Source: Simmondsia chinensis
Lineage: Eukaryota; Streptophyta; Magnoliopsida; Caryophyllales; Simmondsiaceae
Reading direction: 5' to 3'
NCBI GenBank assembly: GCA_018398585.1
Contig: JAGTTD010000015.1
Coordinates: forward strand, 6,019,001 to 6,083,000
Length of the DNA stretch: 64,000 nt
In this document: positions 1 to 9,532 of the stretch, in pieces
Numbering within the stretch: position 1 is the first letter of the stretch
Layout: each line of letters opens with the position of its first letter
Notes under the pieces: generated by a model
Database searches by the model: none
Seen by the model: only the letters and a program-made list of their open reading frames with translations
What the model was told of the DNA's origin: nothing
Program-made: the position numbers and the translations under genes

Positions 1-385
1 ATTAATAAATTTTTAACCTGCTCATTTATGCAAATTTAAATGGCATTAATTTTTGTATAATCTTAGTATAAATGATTAATGCTGTGGTCTAGTGATATTA
101 AACATGCTTAGTTGCCTCTTCTTGTGCCACAAGTCAAGATATATAATAAGCCTAGATAATTCATGTTACACAAAACTTTACTATTCATGTGTCCAAGTGC
201 AGTATGCCATGATTCGCACAAGAAAGTAATATAAATAGAATTAGCAAAATTTTTTATTTAGCCTCATTATTGAGGGTATTGTATATGAGGTCAAAAGAGG
301 TTAAAAATCAAGGAGGCAACCATCACACCTCTATTAACACCAATTGGTTTACTCTTAATATTTAATTTATTAAGAGTTTACTTCA
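1..385. other. AT-rich intergenic sequence, no gene seen
   Basis: AT-rich sequence with no extended reading frame and no repeat boundary that I can define. It leads into the LINE-derived coding remnant that begins at about position 390. Confidence 0.5.
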
Positions 386-1548
386 AAATAGGGTTAAAAC
401 ATTGGAGACCAAAATGTCAAGGGGGCATTAGTTTCAAAGACATGGAAGGTGTTAACATATCTATGCTCGCCAACCAAGCTTGGAGAGCTGTCCACAAGCT
501 TTTTAACAATTGCTCATTCCACAAGCTTGGAGACCAACGCTTTTTGGGTCCGTATCCTCAAGGGGTTTTATTTTCACAATTGCTTATTCCTTAAGGCTAA
601 GTTAGGCTGCAACCCATCTTGGGGGTGGAGAAGTATCATCGAGGGTCGTGACTTCCTCCTTAAAGGAGTTTGATGGAACGTCCTTAATGGTTCTAATATT
701 AACATTTGGAATGACAAGTGGGTTCCTTCATCTCCGGACTTCACCGTGTCGGTCCCTCAACTGGAGGGCTGCCCCTTTGCCTCGGTTGATCAACTCATGG
801 TTCCAGAAGCTCGAAGAAAGAATTTGCCTCTTATTCGTCATTAGCTCGAGCACCAAGCTGCTGAGCATGTCTCTCTCATCCCAATAGGAAAGCCGGGGAG
901 CACGAACAGATTATTCTGGCAATTTGCTTCTTCCGGGGATGCTACGCAAGGATCAATGGAGTTCCTTGACCTTCCTCCCTCCCCTTCAATGTCCGGAAGG
1001 GCCATTCCATTAGTTTCGGTTTGGTGGTCCCTCCCTTTGGACGGGTTTTTTAAGGTCAATACTGACGCTGAGTGGAAATCTAAAGATGTCTTGGCGGCGG
1101 CTGCTGTGGTTGCTAGGGACTCTTTAGGTGTGATTGTTAGGGGATGGTGCGGTTCCTTCCAGGCGTCATCCCCTCTTGTTGCTGAGGCCCTCGCTTTGAG
1201 GGCGGCTTGTTTTTATGTTCATACTCATGGATGGCGTAGCATTGTCTTTGAGACTAATAACAAAATCCTCATTGATGCTTTTTTTGATCGAGGCTCATGT
1301 CCATGGGGGATCCAAGCTATTGTTGAAGACATATGTTCTTTTGTTGTTTATTTTACCTCTTGGTCTTTTGTTTGGTGCCCGAGAATCTGTAATAGGGTGG
1401 CCCATTTTGTAGGCAAGGGACACTTTTCAGGCATCTGTAATCATGATTGGTGGAAAGCTGCCCCCCTTTCCTTGATTAATTTTGTATCTATGGATGCTCA
1501 AGCAATATAATTTTGGCCTGCGGGCTTTGTGGTGTTCAAAAAAAAAAA
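386..1548 (+). mobile_element. L1-like LINE, 5'-truncated 3' portion
   Basis: Reading in changing frames gives the usual C-terminal part of a plant LINE ORF2: a GGISFKDMEG motif near 420, then GCNPSWGWRSIIEGRDFLLKG near 605-665, then NINIWNDKWVPSSPDF near 690-740, then an RNase H domain. Stops and frame changes interrupt it. A run of 11 A residues at 1538-1548 is the 3' poly(A) tail. The reverse transcriptase proper is missing, so the copy is 5'-truncated and dead. The foldback element starting at 1549 abuts the tail directly. Confidence 0.75.
956..1510 (+). pseudogene. LINE-encoded RNase H domain (RVT_3 type), catalytically degraded
   Basis: Open frame of 184 codons; the first ATG is not a true start because the domain continues an upstream ORF2. 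The RNase H fold begins near residue 27 with PLDGFFKVNTDAEW, then AAAVVARDSLGVIVRG, then VAEALALRAA, which holds the conserved Glu, and ends with WCPRICNRVAH. In active plant LINE RNase H domains the third acidic residue usually sits in an E-S/T-D motif and the last one in NRVAD. Here these read ETNN and NRVAH, so two of the four expected carboxylates appear lost. This is transposon coding sequence and not a host gene. Confidence 0.7.
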
Positions 1549-2050
1549 GGGCGATTTTCTAAAATAGCAAATTTGATAATATGTATTCCCAAAATAGGAC
1601 GCAAAAATTCGAGAATACCAAAATAGCACGCGAAAATTTAAAATTACCGAAATGGCACGCCCAGGTAGCATGCCACTGCCATGTCAACAGGGGCATTTTG
1701 GTCATTTTATATTTTTAAAAATAAAAAAAAGAAAATTTGTTTTTTTACTTTTTCTTTTCTTTTTTTTTTTTGCACTTGCGACAAATTTTCATGACAATGT
1801 AAAAAAAAGGAATTGGCTTAATTTTTTTGTATTGTATTATATAAATATTATTACTTGATATACATAAATTTATCAAATTTTTAAAAAGAATTGTCCAAAA
1901 AATATATATTTACTATTATTATTATTATTGTTATATATCGAAGTTTATGTGTTGCACAAAATAAAATATTTTTTGGAACATCATAAAAATAAAAATAAAA
2001 ATAAAAAAATTCAAAATATTAAAAATACAATTATTTGAAGGAAAGAACCA
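1549..2050 (+). repeat. Left terminal inverted repeat of foldback element
   Basis: Matches the reverse complement of about 5690-6186 over most of its length. Both arms share the TTCCCAAAATAG block, an AAATGGCAYGCC block, a CATGCCACTGCCAT block, a T-rich tract, GACAAATTTTC/GGCAAATTTTC and the phrase AAAAAAAAGGAATTG. Divergence and small indels show that the insertion is old. Confidence 0.75.
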
Positions 2051-2598
2051 TTATAGATGCATAATGAAGTCATTAGTGTAATATGATCTCATAATTATTG
2101 AAAAATAATGTAAAAATTAAAGATTTCTTCATGTATAGCTATGTGATATAAACTAGTAGAACCTTGTGGTATATTTATTTAAAACTCATGGTACATTTTT
2201 AAAACTAATTCTAAATGTATTCAAACTAAGTTAAGGTGCCTTTAGGACCATTAGAGATCCTTATTGAAGTCATTAGTATAGTATAATCCTATAATTTGCA
2301 GGAAAAGGCATAAAAATTAAACAATCTCTCATTTATAACTATGTGGTATAAGCTAGTAAAACATTGTCGTACATTTAGCTTAATATAGAGGTACATTTAG
2401 CTAAAAATAGGGGTATGGGTCCAAAATAAGTTGGATATATTTAGAAAAATTATAGAAGCTTAATGAAATCATTAACGTAACATAATTCAATAATTAGGGA
2501 AAAAAATGACTAAGAATTAAATACTCTTTCAAGTATAAGTATGTGGTACAAGTTAATAAGATCTTGCAGTACATTTAGTTAAAAGTCGTGGTATGGAA

Positions 2599-2827
2599 CA
2601 TAGGAACATACCCAGTGCCTTAAGGGCTTTCGCCTAGGCAGGGTCGGGGAGAGAGGGGGGGGGGGGGGGGGGGGGGGGGATGTACGCAGCCTTCCCCTTT
2701 CAGGGTGTTAACCTGAAGAGAGGTTATTCCCCAGTGCCCCCAACCTGAGGGTGAGGACTTCCCAGGAGGTCATCCATCCTGGTACTACTCTCGCCCAAGC
2801 ACGCTTAACTTCGGAGTTCTAATGGGA
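2599..2827 (-). mobile_element. 5S-rRNA/Au chimeric SINE (copy 1)
   Basis: Read on the minus strand it starts with ATCCCATTAGAACTCCGAAG and continues through TTAAGCGTGCTTGGGCGAGA and GATGGATGACCTCCTGGGAA. This is the central and 3' part of plant 5S rRNA, including the box A, intermediate and box C region. It then changes to an Au-type SINE body (GGGGGCACTGGGGAATAACC, GGCTGCGTACATCC) and ends AAGGCACTGGGTATGTTCC. A 25-nt G run (2655-2679, plus strand) lies inside. The copy sits within a unit of the foldback array, so it is younger than the element. No clean TSD was found for this copy. Confidence 0.75.
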
Positions 2828-3137
2828 TATTTACTTAAAACTTATGGTACATTTCTAAAACAAATTCCCAACAGGTGCAAACTAAGTTGGGGTATGTTTA
2901 GTACCATTAGAGAATTTTAATGAAGTTATTAGTGTAACGCAATCCATTAATTAGTAGAAAAATAGTATCAAAATTAAAGATTTCTTCATTTATAACTATA
3001 TAGTATATGTTAGTAGAATCTTGTGATACATTTAGTTGAAAGTGGAGGTATATTTAGTTTAAACTCTTGTATATTTCTATAACTAAACGGGTCCAAATTA
3101 AGTTGGGGTACATTTAGGACCATTATAGATTTTTAAT

Positions 3138-3999
3138 TTTTTCCATAATTAGTGACATAGTCGTGATACAAAACAAGTGACTCAAGCAAGCGAGAGGAAA
3201 TAGAAACACGAGAATAGGAAAGCATGGCGGAAAAAAAAAAGCAAAAAAGAACAAAAACAGGCACCACTTGGTAAAAACAACACTAAGACCGATGGGCTCA
3301 GAGCAGGAGAGACAACGAACCGACAGAGCATGAGAGAAAAACTGCCTTACCCCATCCTTGCAAAATGCTCCATCATATTTGATTCGTTTCCATCATACGC
3401 CAAACCGAGTCTTTTCCCTAACTCCTATTTACGCTTCACAATAGAAAGCTCGCCAACATTCTTGGCATTATCACCTTTCCTTACAAACTTTCCCATTTTA
3501 TGTTTGCCAAAGGGTTTGGTCAGCTGCTTCGTATTGCTCCTTGAAGACATATCCTTAATGAATTCTTGCCAATCCTACTCCGCTTGTTGTTTTAACTTAT
3601 GCTTGTGAGCTCTTCGGTTTTTCTTTGACGACACAAAGCTAGAAGCCTGATGGCCTGGAACCCTCTTTCTTTGCTGCTTCTCTTTGTCACTAGACTCAAC
3701 GACAACTGGCCCAGCTACTAGAGGTGCTTCAAAACCCTACGGGTACTTAGGTCCTTAAGAATCGGACTCATTATCACTACCAGCATCCCAAACCTGAACC
3801 TAGTTATTACAAGCAGAAATAGGGCCTTGGGGAGTCGTTGGGTCATCTAGGCCGACATCGATCCACGATAAGAGGAGACTGAGAAATCAAAATTGGAAGG
3901 TGGGAATTTGACCGCTAAAAGGTAGATAGAATGGCCGAGCATAGGCATAAAGGATCTGAGATCCATCTCTCAATTAGCTGGCCACCAAGGAGAATTAGC
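3138..3999 (-). mobile_element. LINE-derived insertion nested in the foldback element
   Basis: Flanked by a perfect 10-bp direct repeat GATTTTTAAT (3128-3137 and 4000-4009), which marks the target-site duplication. The minus strand carries broken coding sequence with a phrase LGLAYDGNESNMMEHFARMG near its 3' part. A pyrimidine-rich tail follows, ending TATCACGACTATGTCACTAA and then TTATGGAAAA. A closely similar tail ends the separate fragment at about 8.8-9.17 kb on the plus strand, so these are two copies of one 3'-end family. The coding phrases look like a plant LINE ORF1-type region, but I cannot assign a domain with certainty. Confidence 0.65.
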
Positions 4000-4695
4000 G
4001 ATTTTTAATAAAAACATTAGGGTAACACAATCCCATAGTCGAAAATGGTGTAAATGATTCCTTCATTTTATAACTAATTGGTACAAGCTAGTATAACCTT
4101 GTGATTCATTTAGTTTAAAGTAGAGGTACATTAGTTAAAATGCAAGGTACATATCTAAAACTAACTCCATATTGGTCAAAAATAAGTTGGGGCACATTTA
4201 GGACTAATATAAAAGCTTAAAGAAGTCAGTAGTATAATATAATCCCATAATTAGCAGAAAAATGGTGTAAAAATTAAAGATTCTTTCAATATACTTATGT
4301 GGAACAAGTTAGTATGATCTTGTGGTATATTTAGTTAAAAGTACAGGTACATCTAGTTAAAACTAGTGGTATATTTCTAAAACTAACTTGAAATGGGTCC
4401 AAACAAATTTGGGTATATTTAGAACCATTGTAGATGCCTAATAACGTTATTAGTGTAATATAATCCCCATAATAATGGAAAAAATAGCGTAAAAATTAAA
4501 GATTTTTTCATGTACAACTATGTGGTATAAGTTAGTAAAACCTTGTGATACATAAGTTAAAAGTCGTGGGAAATTTCTAAAACTGATTCCAAGTGGGTTC
4601 AAACTAAGTTGGGTATTACAGAGTCTTAGTGAAGTCGTTAGTGTAACAATATCTCATAATTAGTGGAAAAATGACATCAAAATTAAAGATTACTT

Positions 4696-5690
4696 CATTA
4701 AGCCATTTTTCCGCTAATTATGGGTTATATTACACTAAGAATTTCATTAAGTGTCTATAATGATTCGAAATGTACCCTAACTTATTTTGGACCTATTTGG
4801 AGTTAAATTTATAAATGTACCACGAGTTTTAACTCAATGTACCAAATTTATAAATGTACCACGAGTTTTAACTCAATGTACCTTTACTTTTAACTAAATG
4901 TACTATAAGGTTCTACTAACTTATACTACATAGTTATAAATGAAGGAATCTTTAATTTTGATACAATTTTTCCACTAATTATAGGATTACGTTATACTAA
5001 TGACTTTATTAAAACTCTCTAGTGGTCCTAAAGGTAATCCAACTTAGTTTGTACTTGTTTGGAATTAGTTTTAGAAATGTACCACGAGTTTTAAGTAAAT
5101 ATACCACGACTTTTAACTAAATGTACCACAAGATCCTACTAGCTTGTGCCACATAGTTATACTTGCAAGAATCTTTAATTCTTGCACCATTTTCCCCCTG
5201 ATTATTGGATTATGTTACACTAATAATTTCATTAAGCGTCTATAATGGTTCTAAATGTGCCCAACTTATTCTGGACTCATTTGGAGTTAGTTTTATAAAT
5301 GTACCACGAATTTTATCTAAATGCACCTCTACTTTAAATTAAATGTACCACAATATTCTACTAGCTTGCACCACGTAGTTATAAACGAAGGAGTCTTTAA
5401 TTTTGATGCCCTTTTTCCACTAATATAGAATTATGATATATTAATGAGTTCATTAAGGATTTCTAATAGTCCTAAAGGCACCCTAACTTAGTTTGAGCAC
5501 ATTAGAAATTAGTTTTAGAAATGTACTACAAGTTTTAAGCAAATGTACCACGATTTTAAACTAAATGTACCACAAGGTTCTACTAGCTTGTACCACATAA
5601 TTATACATAAAAAAATCTTTAATTTTTATATAATTTTTCTAATAATTATGAGATCATGTCACACTAATGACTTTATTATGCATCTATAAT
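4696..5690 (-). repeat. Inverted tandem array of ~200-bp units (right arm)
   Basis: The same unit as in the left arm, now reverse-complemented. The phrase TTACACTAATGACTTCATTA or close variants occurs near 4727, 4990, 5215, 5437 and 5658, giving five units. The orientation switch lies at about 4695. A 46-bp stretch is duplicated in tandem near 4800-4880 (acgagttttaactcaatgta phrase twice). Confidence 0.75.
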
Positions 5691-5875
5691 GGTTTGTTCT
5701 TAATATAATTACATTTTCAATATTTTAAATATTTTATTTTTATTTTTATGGTGTTCAAAAAAAATATTTTGTTTTGTATAACACAAAAACTTTGATATAT
5801 ATGACATTAATAATTATAGTAAATATATATCTTTTGGATAATACTTTTTAAAATTTTGATAAATTTATGTATATC

Positions 5876-5908
<33 letters not shown>

Positions 5909-6186
5909 ATACGATACAAAAAATTTTATACAATTCCTTTTTTTTACATTTTGGTGAAAATTTGCCGCAGGCGTAAAAAAAAAGAAGGAAAAATAAAATA
6001 ATTTTCCTTTTTTTATTTTTAAAAATATAAAATGAAAAATGCTCATGCTGATATGGCAGTGGCATGCTGATTGGGCATGCCATTTTCCTAATTTCGAATT
6101 TTCGTGTGCTATTTTGTTAATTTTAAATTTTCACGTGCTATTTTGGGAATAAAAATTATCAAACATACTATTTTGAAGAATCACCT
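5690..6186 (-). repeat. Right terminal inverted repeat of foldback element
   Basis: Reverse complement of the left TIR (see 1549-2050). It contains a long (TA)n run near 5876-5905 that the left arm lacks. Confidence 0.75.
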
Positions 6187-7034
6187 TTCTCAATATCTCT
6201 ATATCTCGATGAGACTATAAATTTTCTATTTAATGTTCATTCCCACCGCATTTTTTGCTACCAACCAACATATAAAGGATATTGGCAACTCCAGTAGACC
6301 TCACTTCTGAGTACATGAAAACGATACAAACTACTTACATGTACAAGTTCAAGACATCCTCAAAATTTAGAATCATACTTTAAAAGTATAATATTTATAA
6401 TTTATTTCTTCAGCAACTACGGAATAAACAACTTATATGGTCCAGCCCAATATTCCAATCTTACTGACAAATACCAATACAATACTTTGGGGACCAAGAT
6501 AAGTCATTACTTATACCACATCATAGTCTCAACAGATAAATAGTCCATGGTTATCATTGACACCGAACTTATTTTCAACAACACATCACTTTTAACTTAA
6601 GTTTATTTGTGGCCCAATCTCATCAACCACTTAAATCAAACGTAAATATGTCGTTATGGACGACATCCATCTCTAGCACGTTTTGAAAAATAATCACACA
6701 CATGATGAGAAGTAAAATACATTCAGAAAATAAATAAATAAATAAAATTATTTATTAATAATCAAACATTAAATAAATGGGATTTTAGGGCATTATTCTT
6801 AACAAATGTACGCCTTTAAGACCGATGTTGGTGAAATTACGCCTCCTTCGACGAATTCTGCACATACTTTGCTGCACTTGATAATGAGAATGATCAACTG
6901 AAACTAGGGCATGATGATCAGGTGCGAAACTCAACCCATAATCGCATTCCAAGAGATGCGTTCAAGAGACGCTTTCTTATTGAACATAGAGAGATGGTAG
7001 TGCATGTCAGGCATCTCGTTGTCCATGGAGATCA
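6187..7034. other. Intergenic sequence without recognisable gene
   Basis: AT-rich and without a supported ORF except a 62-codon plus-strand frame at 6922-7110 that resembles no family I know. A tetranucleotide (AAAT)n stretch lies near 6728-6750. Confidence 0.4.
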
Positions 7035-7271
7035 TCACATGTTACACTCAGTCTTGTTCTTGTTCGAGCTTTTATTATTTTCTTTTTCCGCACTTTCTAT
7101 GTGCCTTTGACAAAAGATATCGGCTTTCGTATCAACATCTTTTTTCTCGATAATTATCAAAGAAAAATAGATCAACAAGAGAAAGCCCAAGAACAAGGAG
7201 AAAGTTGAAGTCAATCTTACTCCAACCTTAGCATATGAAGCATCCATCTCCAACTTGGGCCAATTACCCAT
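7035..7271 (-). CDS. Hypothetical small ORF with one predicted membrane segment
   Basis: A 78-codon minus-strand frame starting MGNWPKLEMDASYAK. Residues about 21-42 (TSTFSLFLGFLLLIYFSLII) would form one transmembrane helix, and the tail (EKENNKSSNKNKTE) is hydrophilic. I recognise no family. There is no visible TATA box or splice context, so it may be chance; the strand and start are taken only from the open frame. Confidence 0.2.
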   Translation of the reverse strand: MGNWPKLEMDASYAKVGVRLTSTFSLFLGFLLLIYFSLIIIEKKDVDTKADIFCQRHIESAEKENNKSSNKNKTECNM

Positions 7272-8755
7272 TAGACTTGGAAGACGTATGGGAGTGGGAT
7301 ATAGTTAGGTTTTGTTTGGTACATAAAATTAAAATTTTATTTTGAACTTATATTTCCAAATTGCAATTGTGCTAGAATTAGAATTAATTGAAGTTCCATT
7401 ATTTGATTGATCAAATGAGTTAAAGTCGGAATTATAATTCCTTAATGATTCGAGTTATCATCGGTTTTGTATGAACCGAGCTGGAGTAAAGTGGACCAGT
7501 CCAATTCCAAGTGGGTGTATCTCAAGAAAACTAGGCTCACTTGGACTTTAATCTGGAGGTTTCCTCCATGTTTGTTCTAGTCAAACATCCCCCTTTTTTC
7601 TTTCACCTCTTCTTGAACGGGAATTAATTTTGTGCTCGAATGATCTAATCAAGAATGCTTAGCGTCTATGGGAAAGATCAAGGTTAAAATTTGATGGCCT
7701 TAACGAAATATTTTAGAAGGGTCACGTGTACTCCTAGCCAAAAATCCAAAAGCTATCTACCTAGGCAAAGCACAGAAGAAGAGGAATTGCTCTCACATCA
7801 ACATAGACTTAACAAGGCCAACAAAGTAGCTAGACCTCAACGTGTGTTTTTTGTTTGGAGAAAATGTCTGCTATTTGGATTTGAAATGTCAAAGAGGCAG
7901 GTAGAATATGGGAAAAGGTGTTATTCGACACCTACTTAGGGCTTCAAACGATACAGTTCTAGGATCGGTGAAAATGTAGGAGAATTACCAACATTAATAC
8001 ACAAGAAAGATTATAAGATCAAATCCATTTCAACCTACCAAAAACCTATTTCAATACCACAATTATGAAATAGTGACATTAGTATTTGAGGTCTGATAAC
8101 GCATGTGTATTCGAAAAATGAGAGCGAAAGTCAGAACTAATCAAAATACGAAACTGAATATGCCCTACCATATTATCCTCATTCTTTGTCATTCAATATA
8201 GTATGGCGTTTTGTTTTTCTTTTTTTTTTCCTTTTTTTTTTTTGAGCTACCTATATATTATTAATGCCCTCTAGAAGCTACCTATATATTATCAAAATTA
8301 TGGGTCATCAATAATTAGGATAAATTACAAATTAGGACCCTGAGTTTTGATATATTAATCTTTTAGTTTATAAACTTTACGGAATAATATTTTAGTGCAA
8401 ATAATATATGTATTTAACAAAATAATCCAAACCGTTGTGTGTAAGGCTATCATGTAAAATTGTGTTTCTTATCCAACTTTTCTTTGTTAGCAGTATCACA
8501 ACATCGCAATTCGTGGGTGGGATGGGGAGCAGCGACATTATATAGATTTAGCAATGAATAACAGCTGATTTTACATCCTTTTCTAAAGTCATTTCGACTA
8601 TTTTATATAATATATGTAATGTTTGGATTAAAAAGTTAATTTGCCAAAATTAATGCACAAAAATATTAGGATACTAATATGTATTTTACCCTCAATATTT
8701 AATGGGAAAAAATCATTAGAATCTAAGAGAAGACTATATATTATCATAATCATGG
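7272..8755. other. Intergenic AT-rich stretch with repeat-like segment
   Basis: No gene is supported; an 82-codon plus-strand frame at 7691-7939 resembles nothing known to me. The block at about 8315-8470 (AAATTAGGACCCTGAGTTTT, then a tract about unpaired AT-rich sequence) resembles the low-complexity AT-rich interspersed repeats also seen near 52.8 kb and 63.85 kb. Confidence 0.4.
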
Positions 8756-9172
8756 AAGAAGATCCAGCAAATAGGGAAAGAGAAACTTGGTGAAAAGGGC
8801 AATAATGTTAAAGATGTTGATAAGTTTCTTGCTATGGAGTGTGTGCAGGCGCTTAATGTTGGAGCTGAAATTTGATGGAGATGAATCAGTGTCATTGACC
8901 AGATTCCATCCATAGAATTGGGGCTTGACAGATTTGTTTTCCTGTCTTTGGTTTGTTCCGCCCTATTACTAGTTCACAGTGCGTCCTCTTTAGAAGTGGT
9001 TTAGATATTTAGTGTTTTTGGGCTTTCACCTATCTTTTTCTCTCGCCTATTTTTTCCTGTAATCTTTTTTCGTCTTTTGTTCTTCGTTTCTATACGGGTT
9101 AACTCGAGGTTTATTTGTACGAGTTATCTGTTTTGTATTGCGACTTTGTCTCTAATTAGGGGAAAAAAAGGT
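8756..9172 (+). mobile_element. LINE-type 3' fragment
   Basis: Contains a short coding remnant (DKFLAMECVQALNVGAEI near 8817-8870). A T-rich 3' region follows, ending TTTTGTATTGCGACTTTGTC, TCTAATTAGGGG and a run of A. The same 3' tail in reverse orientation ends the insertion at 3138-3999. The fragment ends about 360 bp upstream of the BBE-like start codon and so forms part of its distal promoter region. The 5' boundary is uncertain. Confidence 0.5.
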
Positions 9173-9445
9173 ACCTGACTAATACTCTTTTAAATTTTTG
9201 GATATTTAATTGATAAAATTTTTTAACCTCAAAATATTTCATAATATATATATATATATATATATGATAAATGTTTAAAATGAATAATATATTCCATAAC
9301 GATGAAGCCGTGTTTGAAGTCATATACAAAATACCCAGATTCAACTCTATGAAACGGTCATAATATTTGAATAACATATAATATAATAATAATTTATTAT
9401 TATGATTTTCCCACGCGTCTTCCAAGTTTTCTTTGCCTGAACCAC

Positions 9446-9453
9446 TATAAATA
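9446..9453 (+). promoter_or_regulatory. TATA box of the BBE-like gene
   Basis: TATAAATA, 80 bp upstream of the start codon at 9533. A typical spacing of about 30 bp would put the transcription start near 9480 and leave a short A-rich leader of roughly 50 nt, rich in CAA and AAC, which is usual for plant 5' UTRs. Confidence 0.6.
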
Positions 9454-9532
9454 CCAAGATGAACCTAAGCAAATATCATTCAATTTAATTCAAACCATAT
9501 ATCAACACCAAAACAAAAAGCAAAACAAAAGC

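Larger units (their letters stand above)
2050..4695 (+). repeat. Tandem array of ~200-bp units (left arm)
   Basis: Each unit runs AATGAAGTCATTAGTGTAA, then an attagtggaaaaatggt-like block, AAATTAAAGATT, TAACTATGTGGTA, GTGGTACATTTAG repeated two or three times, and AAGTTGGGGTACATTTAGGA. Unit starts are visible near 2064, 2262, 2461, 2917, 4005, 4222, 4440 and 4630. A SINE (about 2600-2826) and a LINE (3138-3999) interrupt the array. Units have diverged by point changes and small indels. Confidence 0.75.
1549..6186. mobile_element. 4.6 kb foldback (MULE-like) element with tandem-unit arms
   Basis: The left end (GGGCGATTTTCTAAAATAGC) and the reverse complement of the right end (GGTGATTCTTCAAAATAGTA) start a long terminal inverted repeat. 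It can be followed for about 490 bp through matching blocks such as TTCCCAAAATAG, AAATGGCACGCCC/AAATGGCATGCCC and GCATGCCACTGCCAT. Inside the TIRs, units of about 200 bp repeat in one orientation from about 2050 to 4690 and in the opposite orientation from about 4700 to 5690, so the whole element is one large imperfect palindrome. No transposase frame is visible. I could not find a convincing target-site duplication. The GGGTGATTTT-like terminus and long TIRs resemble non-autonomous Mutator-like elements; that class is an inference. Confidence 0.75.

Noticed and set aside
5874..6083. Small minus-strand ORFs over the (TA)n and right TIR
   Set aside because: Frames through simple repeats and inverted-repeat DNA; the similar plus-strand frame at 1652-1858 shows that they are TIR sequence.
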